DNA of 64,000 nucleotides from an uncultured Acidimicrobiales bacterium (GTDB taxonomy: Bacteria; Actinomycetota; Acidimicrobiia; Acidimicrobiales; Hopanoidiivorantaceae). The notes beneath the pieces are model-generated. The model was not told the DNA's origin and made no database searches. It saw only the letters and a program-made list of their open reading frames with translations. Every line of letters begins with the position of its first letter. Position 1 is the first letter of the stretch. Below, piece by piece: positions 41,597-51,256 of this stretch. The stretch spans positions 1,368,022 through 1,432,021 of the forward strand of contig OY282367.1 of NCBI GenBank assembly GCA_958295755.1. Reading direction: 5' to 3'. Position numbers and translations under genes: made by a program.

Positions 41597-42523
41597 TCAA
41601 TCTGATGGCAATACGACTTTGGGGCGGAGCAGGCCGTTGGATTTGGTGAAGACTGCTAGGAGGTTGCCTTCGGTGTCGGTTACGGCAAAAGGATTGATTA
41701 TGTCAGAGGTGTCATCAATACCTGCGGAAGCGTCATCAATACCCGGCACGCGACGGTCGGAGATGCAACGGCCGTGGCGGACATCGTTCGCTTCTTTCTC
41801 ATCTACCGCTATTGACGAATAATCTCTAAGACCTGCAGCTGGGGGAAGCAAGGGCGGAGGGCGATTAGCCAGCTGTTCAACATCGCAGGCTTCTTCTATT
41901 ACAAAAGAGCCGACTGCCAATCTTCGCAGGGTTGCCACATGCGCTCCACCACCTAGGGCTGTGCCGATATCGGCTGCAAGAGTGCGAATGTAAGTGCCGC
42001 TACCGCAGCGGACATCCAGCCTCGCTACTGGTCCAGTGGCTTCAGAAATGCCCAACGATCCCTCCCCCACATCTATGCTGTCGACTTTCACCTGGCGGGG
42101 CGGTCGCTCGACTTCTCTGCCTTCTCTAGCCCATTCGTGAAGACGCTTGCCGCTCACCCGCACAGCAGAAACCATCGGCGGTATCTGCTGGATTTCGCCG
42201 ACAAAACCTTTGGCTGCTTGGGCGACATCGACCAGGGTAACACCCGACATATCATAGGTGGCAGTTACTTCGCCATCGGCATCTAAGGTGTTCGTTTCAA
42301 CACCAAATACCACCTCTGCCACATAACGTTTCGGCAAATCTTTGAGAAACCCCAGAAGTCTCGTAACCTTACCAACCCCCACCACCATAACCCCCGTTGC
42401 CAAAGGATCTAGCGTGCCAGAATGCCCGACTTTTTTCATCTCCAACAACCTGCGCGTGCGAGCCACCACATCGTGCGAAGTCATACCCCCCGCTTTGTCA
42501 ATTACCACAAACCCATGAAACAT
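41597..42523 (-). CDS. truB: tRNA pseudouridine(55) synthase
   Basis: A 308-residue pseudouridine synthase acting on U55 of the T loop in nearly all tRNAs. The catalytic Asp is in HSGTLDPLATGVMVV near residues 34-48 and the KRYVAEVVFG segment follows. RRPPRQVKV-type and GTYIRTLAADIG motifs are also present. It is normally next to rbfA; here a two-gene DUF488 module separates them. A short AGIDDASAGIDDTSD repeat near residue 270 is another small tandem insertion. Confidence 0.95.
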   Translation of the reverse strand: MFHGFVVIDKAGGMTSHDVVARTRRLLEMKKVGHSGTLDPLATGVMVVGVGKVTRLLGFLKDLPKRYVAEVVFGVETNTLDADGEVTATYDMSGVTLVDVAQAAKGFVGEIQQIPPMVSAVRVSGKRLHEWAREGREVERPPRQVKVDSIDVGEGSLGISEATGPVARLDVRCGSGTYIRTLAADIGTALGGGAHVATLRRLAVGSFVIEEACDVEQLANRPPPLLPPAAGLRDYSSIAVDEKEANDVRHGRCISDRRVPGIDDASAGIDDTSDIINPFAVTDTEGNLLAVFTKSNGLLRPKVVLPSD

Positions 42524-42538
42524 CAGATTGAGCCAAAA

Positions 42539-43378
42539 TCAAATCGGCAAAGAAGACTGTAAATTGATTGGCAAAGGAAGCACCCCAATAATTACAAACT
42601 GATCTGGCCATTTTCTACGATGGGCTTCTTCTGTTGTTCCCAGAATTAGCATAATATCATACTTGCCGCTTTTAACATAATCACCCCAATACTTATCTCG
42701 CACTTTAGCACATGCAATACTTTCATTTCCACCAGAAGACCTAAGACAATTCCAATAAAGAGCACCTATCTCCCAGTCTTCGATCATTCGCTTGTATACT
42801 TTACCATTCACATCACGAAATCTATATGAAAATTTATAAGGCAGTTTATTAACAACTTTGAAATCTTCTTCCACTCTAGTACTGTCTTTCAGAAGATTCA
42901 ATTGCTGTTTATCATGTTCCAGTTTTTGGACGTACTCAGGGTTCCAGTTTCTGTCTTCTGGTTCGCAAATGAATTCAAGAATCTCTGCAGGTCGAAATAA
43001 AGCTAGAGAGAGTTTATTACTATGTGCCAAAGAGGTTAAAAGTTCCATGTCATCATATGATACTGTATTTTTCACAAAGTCCATTCTTCTTTCTCTTCTA
43101 ACTTTTCTACTTCTGAATCGTGGTTCATCAACTATTTTTAGAGTTTCCTGCATAACCTTATAGCTTTCAGGCCGATTATCGCTAGGTGATTTAGAAATAT
43201 CGGCTTCAACCCATTGGAATTTTCTATATTTTTTTTCGTCATGCAGTTGGCGGAATTGTATCGGGTAAAGTCTTCGCCATTCTCCTGCCTCATTCACACC
43301 GGCAGTGCATGCCAGCTCAGCATAGGACTTAGACAGGGTTGGGTATGTCTTGACTGTGATGAGAATCTTCTCTTTCAT
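42539..43378 (-). CDS. Unrecognised protein paired with a DUF488 protein
   Basis: A 279-residue protein, probably cytosolic and basic, not recognised. Its start ATG overlaps the stop of the DUF488 gene by four bases (ATGA), so the two are translationally coupled and likely work together. Visible features are a conserved-looking N-terminus MKEKILITVKTYPTLSKSY and GEWRRLYPIQFRQL near residues 32-45, and KYDIMLILGTTEEAHRRKWPD near the C-terminus. The gene is A+T-rich compared with truB just downstream, which begins 15 bp later. Confidence 0.65.
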   Translation of the reverse strand: MKEKILITVKTYPTLSKSYAELACTAGVNEAGEWRRLYPIQFRQLHDEKKYRKFQWVEADISKSPSDNRPESYKVMQETLKIVDEPRFRSRKVRRERRMDFVKNTVSYDDMELLTSLAHSNKLSLALFRPAEILEFICEPEDRNWNPEYVQKLEHDKQQLNLLKDSTRVEEDFKVVNKLPYKFSYRFRDVNGKVYKRMIEDWEIGALYWNCLRSSGGNESIACAKVRDKYWGDYVKSGKYDIMLILGTTEEAHRRKWPDQFVIIGVLPLPINLQSSLPI

Positions 43379-44301
43379 AGATGCTCTATTCTATAGTTGC
43401 AAGTTGATTCTATCCTCTCTTCAAGCAACTCACAGAGGCTGTGGCGGTGGCAGAAGGTATGCTGTGCCTCAAAACAAATGAGGGCTATCCTCTTCTGGCT
43501 GATGAGCAGTTCTTCTATAGCTTGAATACTTTGTTCTTGTTTTGGCAAATTCTTTCTATAGGTTTCAAAAAGCTTTCGATAATCGCTCTCAGAAACAAGA
43601 GATTTCCTATCTTTGGAATCAATTCCTAAATCTGGAAAATGTCTATATTCAATAGATAGTTTAGCTAGGATTTCACTAAATCTTTTTTTTGAAAATCCAA
43701 ACTTTCTGCTAATAGGATTGCGCCGAATATCGCAAACTAACTTTACATCATTTTGAATTAACTTGTTTACATAGTCTTCTATACTTAGACCTTCATATCC
43801 CAAGGTGAAAACTATGCTTTCATTATTTTGGATTTTCTCTTTATCTATTTCTCTAATATCTTCAGATTCAAGAAGCCCTGATTCTAACAGATCATCCAAC
43901 ATCATACTGTTAATGGCATAATATGGGACACTGCGATATGATGCGGCCACCAGTTCTCTGCCTCTAAGCCGATTATCTTTCAACCACTCTCTCACCCGGT
44001 ATCGCTCTTGGGCAAGGTCGGCCCTCGCAAAATTCAACTCTTCAAGAAGATGCACCTTTTCTTTATCAAGATGAACCCATCCCCTACTTTCTAAGACATT
44101 TAAATCTTTATCTCCCACAAATGAGTAGCATCCGTACTTGAATGGAACAAAGCTGTAATCGCTCCTATCAAAATCCTTCAGATAGAGAAAAAGCAGTTTT
44201 TGCAGATCTCGTTTAGTAAGGCTACGCCTATAGAGGTTTTCTTCTTGTTCAAGAAACAGAAGCTGAAGCCTCTGTCCGCTGCTGGTTGGTGGTTTTAACA
44301 C
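43375..44301 (-). CDS. DUF488 protein with N-terminal extension
   Basis: A 308-residue protein. The C-terminal half is a DUF488 domain: VFTLGYEGLSIEDYVNKL near residues 164-181, DIRRNPISRK near 192, and the closing LICFEAQHTFCHRHSL near 276-291, where the C-x-E...CHR pattern is the family signature. The N-terminal ~150 residues look like a helical, DNA-binding-type region and are not recognised. DUF488 function is unproven, although nucleic-acid-related roles have been suggested. It is A+T-rich and lies between rbfA and truB, coupled to the following unknown gene. Confidence 0.78.
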   Translation of the reverse strand: MLKPPTSSGQRLQLLFLEQEENLYRRSLTKRDLQKLLFLYLKDFDRSDYSFVPFKYGCYSFVGDKDLNVLESRGWVHLDKEKVHLLEELNFARADLAQERYRVREWLKDNRLRGRELVAASYRSVPYYAINSMMLDDLLESGLLESEDIREIDKEKIQNNESIVFTLGYEGLSIEDYVNKLIQNDVKLVCDIRRNPISRKFGFSKKRFSEILAKLSIEYRHFPDLGIDSKDRKSLVSESDYRKLFETYRKNLPKQEQSIQAIEELLISQKRIALICFEAQHTFCHRHSLCELLEERIESTCNYRIEHL

Positions 44302-44367
44302 ATTTCTAGCTTACTACACAGTTGCTGCACCGCAAGACATTTAACTGCCATTGGCGAATAACTATCG

Positions 44368-44775
44368 TCAGCTAACTGCCTTGCCGTGTCTATCATTGTC
44401 TTCTGAGGTGCGGTTGTCTTCTGGGGTGTGTAAGTTTCGAAGGACTTCTTCTATGTGGGCACCGTGGCGGAGACCTTGGTCGGGGCGGAATACCAAATCG
44501 GGGATGTTGCGGAGATGAGCTTGTGAAGCTATGGCGCGGCGCAATTCGTGGCGGTGGTCGGTCAATGCTTCTTGAATCCCTGCATCTTCAGCTAGGTCTC
44601 GACCCATAGTGGCGAAATAGACGACTGCTCGGTTTAGATCGGAATCCACATCTACGCCAGTTATCGTCACTAGTGATAACTCTGGGTCGTCCGTCGTCTC
44701 TAGTTTTTCGGCGATTATCTCAAGCAACAAGCCACTCAAACGAGCCGAACGGTCGTATCCTCTTCGGCGTGGCAT
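44368..44775 (-). CDS. rbfA: Ribosome-binding factor A
   Basis: A 135-residue KH-like protein that helps mature the 30S subunit. RRGYDRSARLSGLLLEIIAE at the N-terminus and LRRAIASQAHLRNIPDLVF near residues 78-96 fit RbfA. It follows infB by 54 bp, as usual. The C-terminal ~20 residues are a polar tail. The next gene in the operon should be truB, but the DUF488 module is inserted there. Confidence 0.93.
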   Translation of the reverse strand: MPRRRGYDRSARLSGLLLEIIAEKLETTDDPELSLVTITGVDVDSDLNRAVVYFATMGRDLAEDAGIQEALTDHRHELRRAIASQAHLRNIPDLVFRPDQGLRHGAHIEEVLRNLHTPEDNRTSEDNDRHGKAVS

Positions 44776-44829
44776 GCTCTGTTGGTGCAGGTGTTCGTCC
44801 GAGGCTGGTTTCTGTTGAAGCCGAAACCT

Positions 44830-47800
44830 TTACCTAAGAACGACCTCCCGTTCTTCAAAAGTTTCTATTATGTCGCCTTGTTTCAGGTCTTGGAAATCAG
44901 ACAAGCCGATGCCACATTCAAAGCCTTGTGCCACTTCCGCCACATCCTCTTGGAAACGCTTCAAAGTGCGAATAGCACCCCGCCAAATCACAGTGCCTTC
45001 GCGCAAAAATCGCACTTGCGTACCACGCTTCATCACACCGCTTCGCACATAGCAACCTGCTATCATGCCGACTCTGCGGACGCGGAACACTTCACGCACC
45101 TCAGCTTCGCCTGTGACATGTTCTTCAACCTCAGGCGTCAACATACCGAGCAGAGCTGCTTCAACATCTTCGGTGACCTTATAAATCACCTCATACAGAC
45201 GCATCTCTACCTGCTCTTTCGCAGCTATCTGGCGAGATTTGTTGTCGGGACGCACATTGAAACCGATGATCGTGGCATTAGACGCCGCCGCCAACTGCAC
45301 ATCGTTTTCGGTGATGCCACCCACACCACGCCGCACGAACGACAGCTTAAGGTTGTCTCGCTCTAGCTTCTGCAAGCTCGCCACCAGAGCTTCCAGCGAC
45401 CCATGCACATCTGACTTCAACACCAAATTCAGCGTGACTATCTCGCCCGCCGACACGCCGGTAAAAATATCTTCTAGCTTCGCCCCAGCCGCTCGCACAC
45501 CGATATCGCGCCCCAAATCCGACACCCGATACCGCTGCTCACGCTCGCGCCCGACCTTTTCAGCCAGCTTCTGCGAAGGTGCCACGGCAAACTCTTCACC
45601 GGCAGCCGCCACATCGGAAAGCCCCAACACCTGCACAGGTGCAGAGGGCCCGGCATTCTTGATCGGCTCGCCTTTGTCGTTGAGTAAAGCTCGCACTCTG
45701 CCCCAAACTGCCCCTGCTACCACAGGATCGCCAACCCTCAGCGTGCCCTCCTGCACCAGCAGCGTAGCGACAGGGCCGCGTCCCACATCCTTGTGCGACT
45801 CCAAAACCACTCCCTGCGAACGCTGATTCACCGGGGCGGTCAGTTCTTGCACCTCAGCCATCACCAAAATAGACTCCAGCAGCTCGTCTAAACCTTCACC
45901 CTGCAGAGCCGAAACTTCCTCCATCACCGTATCGCCCCCCCACGCCTCTGGCACGAGACCCCGTTCGGCTAGTTGTTGGCGGGCACGGTCGGCGTTGGCA
46001 CCCTCCAGATCTACCTTGTTGATTGCCACTATGATCGGCACGTCAGCAGCCTGGGCGTGGTCTATGGCTTCTTCGGTTTGGGGCATGAGACCGTCATCGG
46101 CGGCCACCACGAGCACTACTATGTCGGTTAGATTCGCTCCTCGGTTGCGCATCGCTGTGAATGCCTCGTGGCCAGGCGTGTCTATAAAAGTGATGCTCTT
46201 GCCGTTGCGCTTTACGTGGTAGGCACCGATATGTTGCGTGATGCCGCCCGCCTCGCCAGAAGTGATATTGGTGTTGCGAATGGTATCTAGCAGGGTCGTT
46301 TTGCCGTGATCGACATGGCCCATGATGGTAACTATCGGCGGACGAGTTGGGGCGACATGGCTGACACGGCCGGGAGTGCCAGTGTCGGTATCTTCGCCGG
46401 TATCTTCAGCGGCGTCATCGCCGACATCATCAGCATCAGTGTCTTCACCGGTGTCATCGTCAGCACCAATGCTGTCGTCAGCACTGCCGGCAATGTCGTT
46501 TGTGCCGGGCAAATCCAAGAGACGACGCAGAGCGGCTTCTTGCTCTTCTTCAAAATCTACAATGCGTACCTGCGCGCCGATCTCTTCGGCATATAGCTCT
46601 ATAAGATCGTCAGGCAGGGGCTGGGTGGCGGTGACCATCTCTTGCTGATCTAGGAAATATTTGATCATGTCGCTTGTGGTGCGGTTGAGCTTCGGGGCGA
46701 CCTCTTGGGCTGTGCTGGCACGCTCTATCTCTACGACACCTTCGGGTGGCGGAGCATCGGCGAGCGAAGTTGTGGCGGTTTGTTGGTCGATTGGGCGAAG
46801 CTCTTCCACCGAACGGCGACGACGGCGACCTCCTTTGCGACGGCGTTGCTGGTTGGGGCGAAACGGTGCGGCATTGCCTCGGCCCGACTTGCCTTTGCCT
46901 TGACCTGCCGAAGACGGCAACCTCGTTTGTGCAGGAGTGAATACAGCATCCACATTTGCTGCGCTTCGGCGATCGGGGCGACGGCGAGTTCGGGTTGGGG
47001 TTTCTGTTGTGCTGGCTGTGGAACTAGCTGGACGGCTGGCGGGGCGTGACCTTTTGACACCGGGTGAAAATGCTTCGCCGTCTACCGTGATCGATCGTGA
47101 TCGGCCGGGCGGGGGCGGGATAGGCTTACCAGACACTGATGTGGGAGTAGGGCGGGATGAAATCGTCTCACGAGCATGATCTGAGCTGATTACTTCAGAG
47201 CTAATGACTTCAGAACTGATCACTTCGGAACTAATGACTTCGGAACTGACAGCAGATGTATCTTCGGCGAACTCATCAGCAACTAACTCACCACCAACTA
47301 ACTCATCGCCAAGGTCTGCCCCATCAGCTACATCTTGCTCTATAGCAACAACTCCAGTTTCTGGTTCGGTAACAGCGGCAAGTTCTGGAGTAATAGCTAG
47401 TTCTGTGGCATCGCTAGTGTCTCTGAAATCAGTGTCTTTAGATGCAGTGTCTTCGTATTCAGTAGCTGTTTTTTCAATCGCTTCCTCTTGGGGGGAGGTT
47501 TGAAGAAACTCAATAACATCTGCTTTTTTCTCTGCGGCAAGTTCGGGACTTTCAGTAGCAGGCACAGAAATAGCAGGCACAGCGATAGAGCTGTCGTCCG
47601 CGGCATCTGCGACGATATCTTCTGGCGGGGCTGCTGTTACTTCAATTGCTTCTACTTCACTAGCTGCTACTTCTGTTGTTTGGACTACTCTTGCTTCGGC
47701 TGCTGTTGTTTGAGCTGTGGCCGTATCTTCTCTGAGGAGAGCTCCTATAAGTTTGTCGGTAGCAGCTTCCCCGCTAAAAGCAGATTTGATTACTTTCCCT

Positions 47801-48204
47801 TCATCGACTGAGCTTTCGGCAGCTATATCGGCAGAACCGGCGACTAGCTCTTCGGTGTCAGACGTTTCTGCTTGAGGTGCGGAGGTTGAAACTGAGTCTG
47901 ACTTCTCAGGGGGCGGTCGCCTTCTTCGACCTTCGCCAGGGCGGGCACGCTGTCGCCGACCTTGCTGCCTTTGTTGGCGGACAGGTCTTGGGGAGGTACT
48001 AGCAGTAACTTGCTTCGCCTCAGACTTCTTGGTGAGACCTTCTTTTGCTGCCCGAAATCGCACACGATCGGCCTGCTGAGGTGGCAACGAAGATGAGGCT
48101 GTCAAGCCCGCGCCGATGTTCAGGACTTCGCAAAGCTCTATGCACTTTGCACTGTCTATGTCTAGCTCTTTGGCTAGTTCATAGATTCGGACGTTGCCTG
48201 CCAA
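44830..48204 (-). CDS. infB: Translation initiation factor IF-2
   Basis: A 1124-residue GTPase that brings fMet-tRNA to the 30S subunit. The IF2_N domain begins the chain ([20 protein letters not shown]), followed by a long low-complexity region of about 550 residues, then the G domain with [13 protein letters not shown] near residue 628, DTPGHEAF and NKVD, and domains II-IV. The start is TTG at 48204 with AGGAG six bases upstream; TTG may limit expression. Near residues 320-345 five SSEVI units are encoded by 15-bp repeats at about 47185-47250, and other Asp/Glu/Thr repeats lie around residues 570-620. Actinobacterial IF-2 is usually long, but the repeat content is unusual. Confidence 0.96.
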   Translation of the reverse strand: MAGNVRIYELAKELDIDSAKCIELCEVLNIGAGLTASSSLPPQQADRVRFRAAKEGLTKKSEAKQVTASTSPRPVRQQRQQGRRQRARPGEGRRRRPPPEKSDSVSTSAPQAETSDTEELVAGSADIAAESSVDEGKVIKSAFSGEAATDKLIGALLREDTATAQTTAAEARVVQTTEVAASEVEAIEVTAAPPEDIVADAADDSSIAVPAISVPATESPELAAEKKADVIEFLQTSPQEEAIEKTATEYEDTASKDTDFRDTSDATELAITPELAAVTEPETGVVAIEQDVADGADLGDELVGGELVADEFAEDTSAVSSEVISSEVISSEVISSEVISSDHARETISSRPTPTSVSGKPIPPPPGRSRSITVDGEAFSPGVKRSRPASRPASSTASTTETPTRTRRRPDRRSAANVDAVFTPAQTRLPSSAGQGKGKSGRGNAAPFRPNQQRRRKGGRRRRRSVEELRPIDQQTATTSLADAPPPEGVVEIERASTAQEVAPKLNRTTSDMIKYFLDQQEMVTATQPLPDDLIELYAEEIGAQVRIVDFEEEQEAALRRLLDLPGTNDIAGSADDSIGADDDTGEDTDADDVGDDAAEDTGEDTDTGTPGRVSHVAPTRPPIVTIMGHVDHGKTTLLDTIRNTNITSGEAGGITQHIGAYHVKRNGKSITFIDTPGHEAFTAMRNRGANLTDIVVLVVAADDGLMPQTEEAIDHAQAADVPIIVAINKVDLEGANADRARQQLAERGLVPEAWGGDTVMEEVSALQGEGLDELLESILVMAEVQELTAPVNQRSQGVVLESHKDVGRGPVATLLVQEGTLRVGDPVVAGAVWGRVRALLNDKGEPIKNAGPSAPVQVLGLSDVAAAGEEFAVAPSQKLAEKVGREREQRYRVSDLGRDIGVRAAGAKLEDIFTGVSAGEIVTLNLVLKSDVHGSLEALVASLQKLERDNLKLSFVRRGVGGITENDVQLAAASNATIIGFNVRPDNKSRQIAAKEQVEMRLYEVIYKVTEDVEAALLGMLTPEVEEHVTGEAEVREVFRVRRVGMIAGCYVRSGVMKRGTQVRFLREGTVIWRGAIRTLKRFQEDVAEVAQGFECGIGLSDFQDLKQGDIIETFEEREVVLR

Positions 48205-48276
48205 AATATTCTCCTAGTGCCTATTAAATGCGAATAAAAACAAACCGAAGCAGCCCAAAATAGGATTGGCGCGGGA

Positions 48277-49545
48277 TTAGTTTTGACTTTGAGAGGCTTG
48301 TGCTTCCTCTGGCTGGAGTTGCGCCTCTCCATCATTTACCCCCTCTTCAGTAACAGCTATTTCACCCTCTTCGCTAGCAGCTATTTCACTAGCTATTTCA
48401 CCCTCTTTGCTAGCAACCCCCCCAGTGCTCTCAACATCAATCTCTGCCGCGCTCTCAACATCAATCTCAATAGTGCCCCCGGTGCCTTCAGTGTTTCCCC
48501 CAGCAGCACCCTCAAGATCGCTACTTTCAATGTCAAAACCACCCTCAATATCAAAACCCTGTTCCTCGGCGACCTGGCTTTCGCTCTTGATCTCTATGTG
48601 ATAACCAGTTAGGCGGGCGGCGAGACGGGCGTTCTGCCCTTCCTTGCCGATAGCCAGAGAAAGCTGATAGTCATGGACGATAACCTCGGCGTGATTCGTC
48701 TCTTCCTCAATGGTGACTTGCTTGATCTTCGCCGGCGAAAGCGCACGCATCACATACTCTTCAGGATCTTCAGAAAAAGGCACGATGTCTATCTTCTCGC
48801 CTCGTAGCTCGTTCACCACGATACGCACTCGACCGCCCCTCGACCCTACACAAGCACCTACAGGGTCGACATTTTCATCGTTTGACATCACGGCGATTTT
48901 CGTGCGATGCCCCGGCTCGCGGGCGCAAGCCATTATCTCTACCGCCCCTTCAACCACCTCAGGCACCTCCAACTCAAACAGTCGGCGGATGAGGCCAGGA
49001 TGTGTGCGACTCACCACAATCTGTGGGCCTCGGTCGGAGCGGCGCACCTCTACGAGATATGCCTTGAGGCGGGTGTTCGGTTCAAGGTGCTCAAAAGGTA
49101 CCTGCTCGGCACGAGGCAATAGTGCTTCTACACCACCGAGGTTGAGCAGTGTGAAACGGCTGTCGCTCTGCTGGATGATGCCGGTTACAATGTCGCCTTC
49201 TCGCCCTGCGTATTCCTCGTATTTGTTGATGTTGACGACTTGGCGGACTCGCTGGCTCATCACTTGGCGGAAGGCTTGGGCGGCGATGCGACCGAATTCA
49301 TCATCTTCAGGCGTGTCGTCAAACTCTTCGCCAACGGGAAAGCCGTCTTCGTCTGACTCGCGCACATAAATGACAGGTTTCCAAGTCTGCATGTTGATTT
49401 CCACACGGGCGTGCTCGTAAGCTCCCTCCAAGCTGCGGTACGCCGACTCCAAAGCCACCACAAGAGCCTCGGCGAGCTGGCGAATTTCAACACCTTTCTC
49501 TTTGGCGATGGCTTCTAGAGCCTCACGCATTTCCTCTGGGTTCAT
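48277..49545 (-). CDS. nusA: Transcription termination/antitermination protein NusA
   Basis: A 422-residue protein with the NusA N-terminal domain, an S1 domain (GREGDIVTGIIQQSDSRFTL near residues 115-134) and two KH domains (CVGSRGGRVRIVVNEL near 237; LAIGKEGQNARLAARLTG near 302). ATG at 49545 has AAGGAG at ideal distance and overlaps the rimP stop (ATGA); the ATG at 49563 would use that site as coding and is rejected. The C-terminal ~85 residues are a repeat-rich acidic tail (EIAASEEGEIAVTEEG) in place of the acidic repeats of some NusA proteins. No ylxR gene lies between nusA and infB. Confidence 0.95.
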   Translation of the reverse strand: MNPEEMREALEAIAKEKGVEIRQLAEALVVALESAYRSLEGAYEHARVEINMQTWKPVIYVRESDEDGFPVGEEFDDTPEDDEFGRIAAQAFRQVMSQRVRQVVNINKYEEYAGREGDIVTGIIQQSDSRFTLLNLGGVEALLPRAEQVPFEHLEPNTRLKAYLVEVRRSDRGPQIVVSRTHPGLIRRLFELEVPEVVEGAVEIMACAREPGHRTKIAVMSNDENVDPVGACVGSRGGRVRIVVNELRGEKIDIVPFSEDPEEYVMRALSPAKIKQVTIEEETNHAEVIVHDYQLSLAIGKEGQNARLAARLTGYHIEIKSESQVAEEQGFDIEGGFDIESSDLEGAAGGNTEGTGGTIEIDVESAAEIDVESTGGVASKEGEIASEIAASEEGEIAVTEEGVNDGEAQLQPEEAQASQSQN

Positions 49546-50102
49546 GCGCTCGCTCCTTGCCACTGGAAGACAGTCTGGGCTCGGGCAATGTCGTCGTAGC
49601 TGATGGTGACGGCGTCGTGGTTTGTGGCTATGTCTGTATCAGTTGCTAGATCTGTTGCTGTATCTGCTTCAATATCGTTGCTCTCAACTTCAATATCATT
49701 GCTCACGTCGCTGCTCGCATCGCCCTCTACCCGTAGCGTCACCTCGGCATCGGTCGCCTCTACTATCACTCCGCTTAGTCGCGTCTTGCCGTCTCGCAAC
49801 TTGACGGTGACCGTGCGACCGATAGACTTCGCAAAATGCTCAGGGCAACGCAGACGGCGTTCCAGCCCAGGACTTGACACCTCCAAGGTATAGCGACTAG
49901 AGATAGGGTCGTGCAGATCCAGCTCCTGTGAAATCGTGCGTGAAACCTGCGACAGCGTTGTAGTGTCTATGCCGCCCGGTGCCTCTACTGCCACCTTCAG
50001 ATGACCGCCACCCCAGGTAACATCAAACACCTCTGCGCCGAAATCGGCAACCAGCGGCTCTATGAGCCTCTGGATTTCGTGTTCTATAGTTGCGGCAGGC
50101 AT
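49542..50102 (-). CDS. rimP: Ribosome maturation factor RimP
   Basis: A 186-residue protein needed for 30S assembly. IQRLIEPLVADFGAEVFDVTW at the N-terminus and the signature YTLEVSSPGLERRL near residues 67-80 fit RimP. An insert near residues 131-166 (SNDIEVESNDIEADTATDLA) is encoded by short tandem repeats. It heads the rimP-nusA-infB-rbfA operon. Its ~200-base leader holds a strong terminator-like hairpin (50146-50172), suggesting control by attenuation. Confidence 0.93.
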   Translation of the reverse strand: MPAATIEHEIQRLIEPLVADFGAEVFDVTWGGGHLKVAVEAPGGIDTTTLSQVSRTISQELDLHDPISSRYTLEVSSPGLERRLRCPEHFAKSIGRTVTVKLRDGKTRLSGVIVEATDAEVTLRVEGDASSDVSNDIEVESNDIEADTATDLATDTDIATNHDAVTISYDDIARAQTVFQWQGASA

Positions 50103-50145
50103 TGGCAGGCAGGGCTTTCTGGTTCAGGGGCAACCACCCCAGCAT

Positions 50146-50172
50146 AAAAAAAGCGTGGGCACCGGCCCACGC
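50146..50172 (-). terminator. Terminator-like hairpin in the rimP operon leader
   Basis: On the minus strand a perfect 8-bp stem GCGTGGGC-CGGT-GCCCACGC is followed by seven T. There is no minus-strand gene upstream; the nearest is the divergent TM2 gene. It therefore lies in the leader of rimP, about 45 bases before the ATG, and looks like an attenuator. A TGTTATAAC element on the minus strand at about 50315-50307 is a candidate -10 upstream. Confidence 0.75.
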
Positions 50173-50265
50173 CTCCTACACCCCTAGAGATGTCTATCTG
50201 AAGTATCTGCCCGTAGGTTGTCTATCTACCAGTATAGCGTCTCCGCAGCATATTCAATCAGTTTT

Positions 50266-50295
50266 ATTCGGCACGAGCTAGCCAAGCTGAACTGA
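50266..50295 (+). pseudogene. Remnant of the 3' end of a PanT-type toxin gene
   Basis: These bases translate as IRHELAKLN-stop and match the last codons of the toxin gene at 52050-52412 (DRHELAKLN-stop); 27 of 28 bases at 50268-50295 equal 52385-52412. No upstream part of the gene is recognisable. It lies in the 306-bp region between rimP and the TM2 gene, which otherwise holds the rimP leader. Confidence 0.85.
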
Positions 50296-50407
50296 TCGCC
50301 CTTAGCGTTATAACACTTTGCCCATAATGTTAGATGCTCATCGCACCTATGATGTATACTGTAGCCAATACCCCAGATAGTTGGGCAAACTTCAAAGGAG
50401 CTGAGAC

Positions 50408-50980
50408 ATGAATACAGTTTCAGATGTCCACAACGGCGAGGCAGAAATGTCAGAAGTGCTAGACGCCACAGGTGGATGGATTCCTCGCGATCCCGTGAGA
50501 GTATCCAGAAAACACTCTCCCGCAGTGGTACTGTCTGTTTTACTTCCCTTGGCGGTAATTTTTGGCGTAGATCGAATGTACACAGGCCGTGTCGGACTTG
50601 GAATCCTGAAGCTCATTACGCTTGGTGGATTGGGCATCTGGGGGATAGTCGACATTATCCTTATCGGCTCTGGCAAAGCACGCGACGGCAACGGCAACCC
50701 CCTAATTACCTATGATGACGGTACCCCTACCCACCCAAGACCAGGCGAGGCACCGCCAGAGTCTGCTACCGTCTCTCACAAGCACTTCGCAGCAGTAGTT
50801 CTTTCTGTGCTACTTGGGTGGCTTGGTATTGATCGGATGTACACGGGGCGTGTTGGCTTGGGAATCATCAAGCTCATCACCATTGGCGGGTTTGGCGTCT
50901 GGTGGATAGTTGATATGTGCCTAATGGGTATGGGCTCGGCAAAAGACGGCAACGGCAACCCCCTTATCGCTTATAACTGA
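50408..50980 (+). CDS. Membrane protein with two tandem TM2 domains
   Basis: A 190-residue protein with two copies of the TM2 module, each of two membrane helices: FGVDRMYTGRVGLGILKLIT near residues 55-74 and LGIDRMYTGRVGLGIIKLIT near 142-161, each followed by GG(L/F)G(I/V)W and ending in DGNGNPLI. The copies are closely similar, so a recent internal duplication is likely. TM2 proteins are widespread and of unclear function. The ATG has a strong ribosome site (AAAGGAGC). It lies between the toxin remnant and the PanA/PanT operon. Confidence 0.85.
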   Translation: MNTVSDVHNGEAEMSEVLDATGGWIPRDPVRVSRKHSPAVVLSVLLPLAVIFGVDRMYTGRVGLGILKLITLGGLGIWGIVDIILIGSGKARDGNGNPLITYDDGTPTHPRPGEAPPESATVSHKHFAAVVLSVLLGWLGIDRMYTGRVGLGIIKLITIGGFGVWWIVDMCLMGMGSAKDGNGNPLIAYN

Positions 50981-51147
50981 ACCCTCCAAACAGACGACTC
51001 CCTACAAACAAGCGACATCTTCATAGTCGCGGGCAAAAACAACAATCGCGTGCGAAGACTGATAGTCATACGCCTCATCTGTAAAAAACTGACTGAAAAT
51101 ACTGGGCTTGTAGCCCAGACATAATGACAGCTTTCTTTACATTAATA

Positions 51148-51177
51148 TTGACTAAATATTTTACTCTGTGTTATAGT
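51148..51177 (+). promoter_or_regulatory. Promoter of the Panacea toxin-antitoxin operon
   Basis: TTGACT (51148-51153) and TATAGT (51172-51177) are 18 bp apart and about 80 bases before the antitoxin ATG. The antitoxin has an XRE helix-turn-helix, so binding and repression near this site is expected, although no clear palindrome was identified. Confidence 0.55.
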
Positions 51178-51256
51178 AGCTATTGAGAGGCATTGCCGAC
51201 TTCGGTTGTGCAGCACCTCGCATCTACAATATGCCCACAACACAGGGGATAAAACA

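Noticed and set aside
44782-47811. Plus-strand frames opposite infB, some over 190 codons
   Set aside because: They arise from the codon usage of the infB repeat region; all conserved motifs are on the minus strand.
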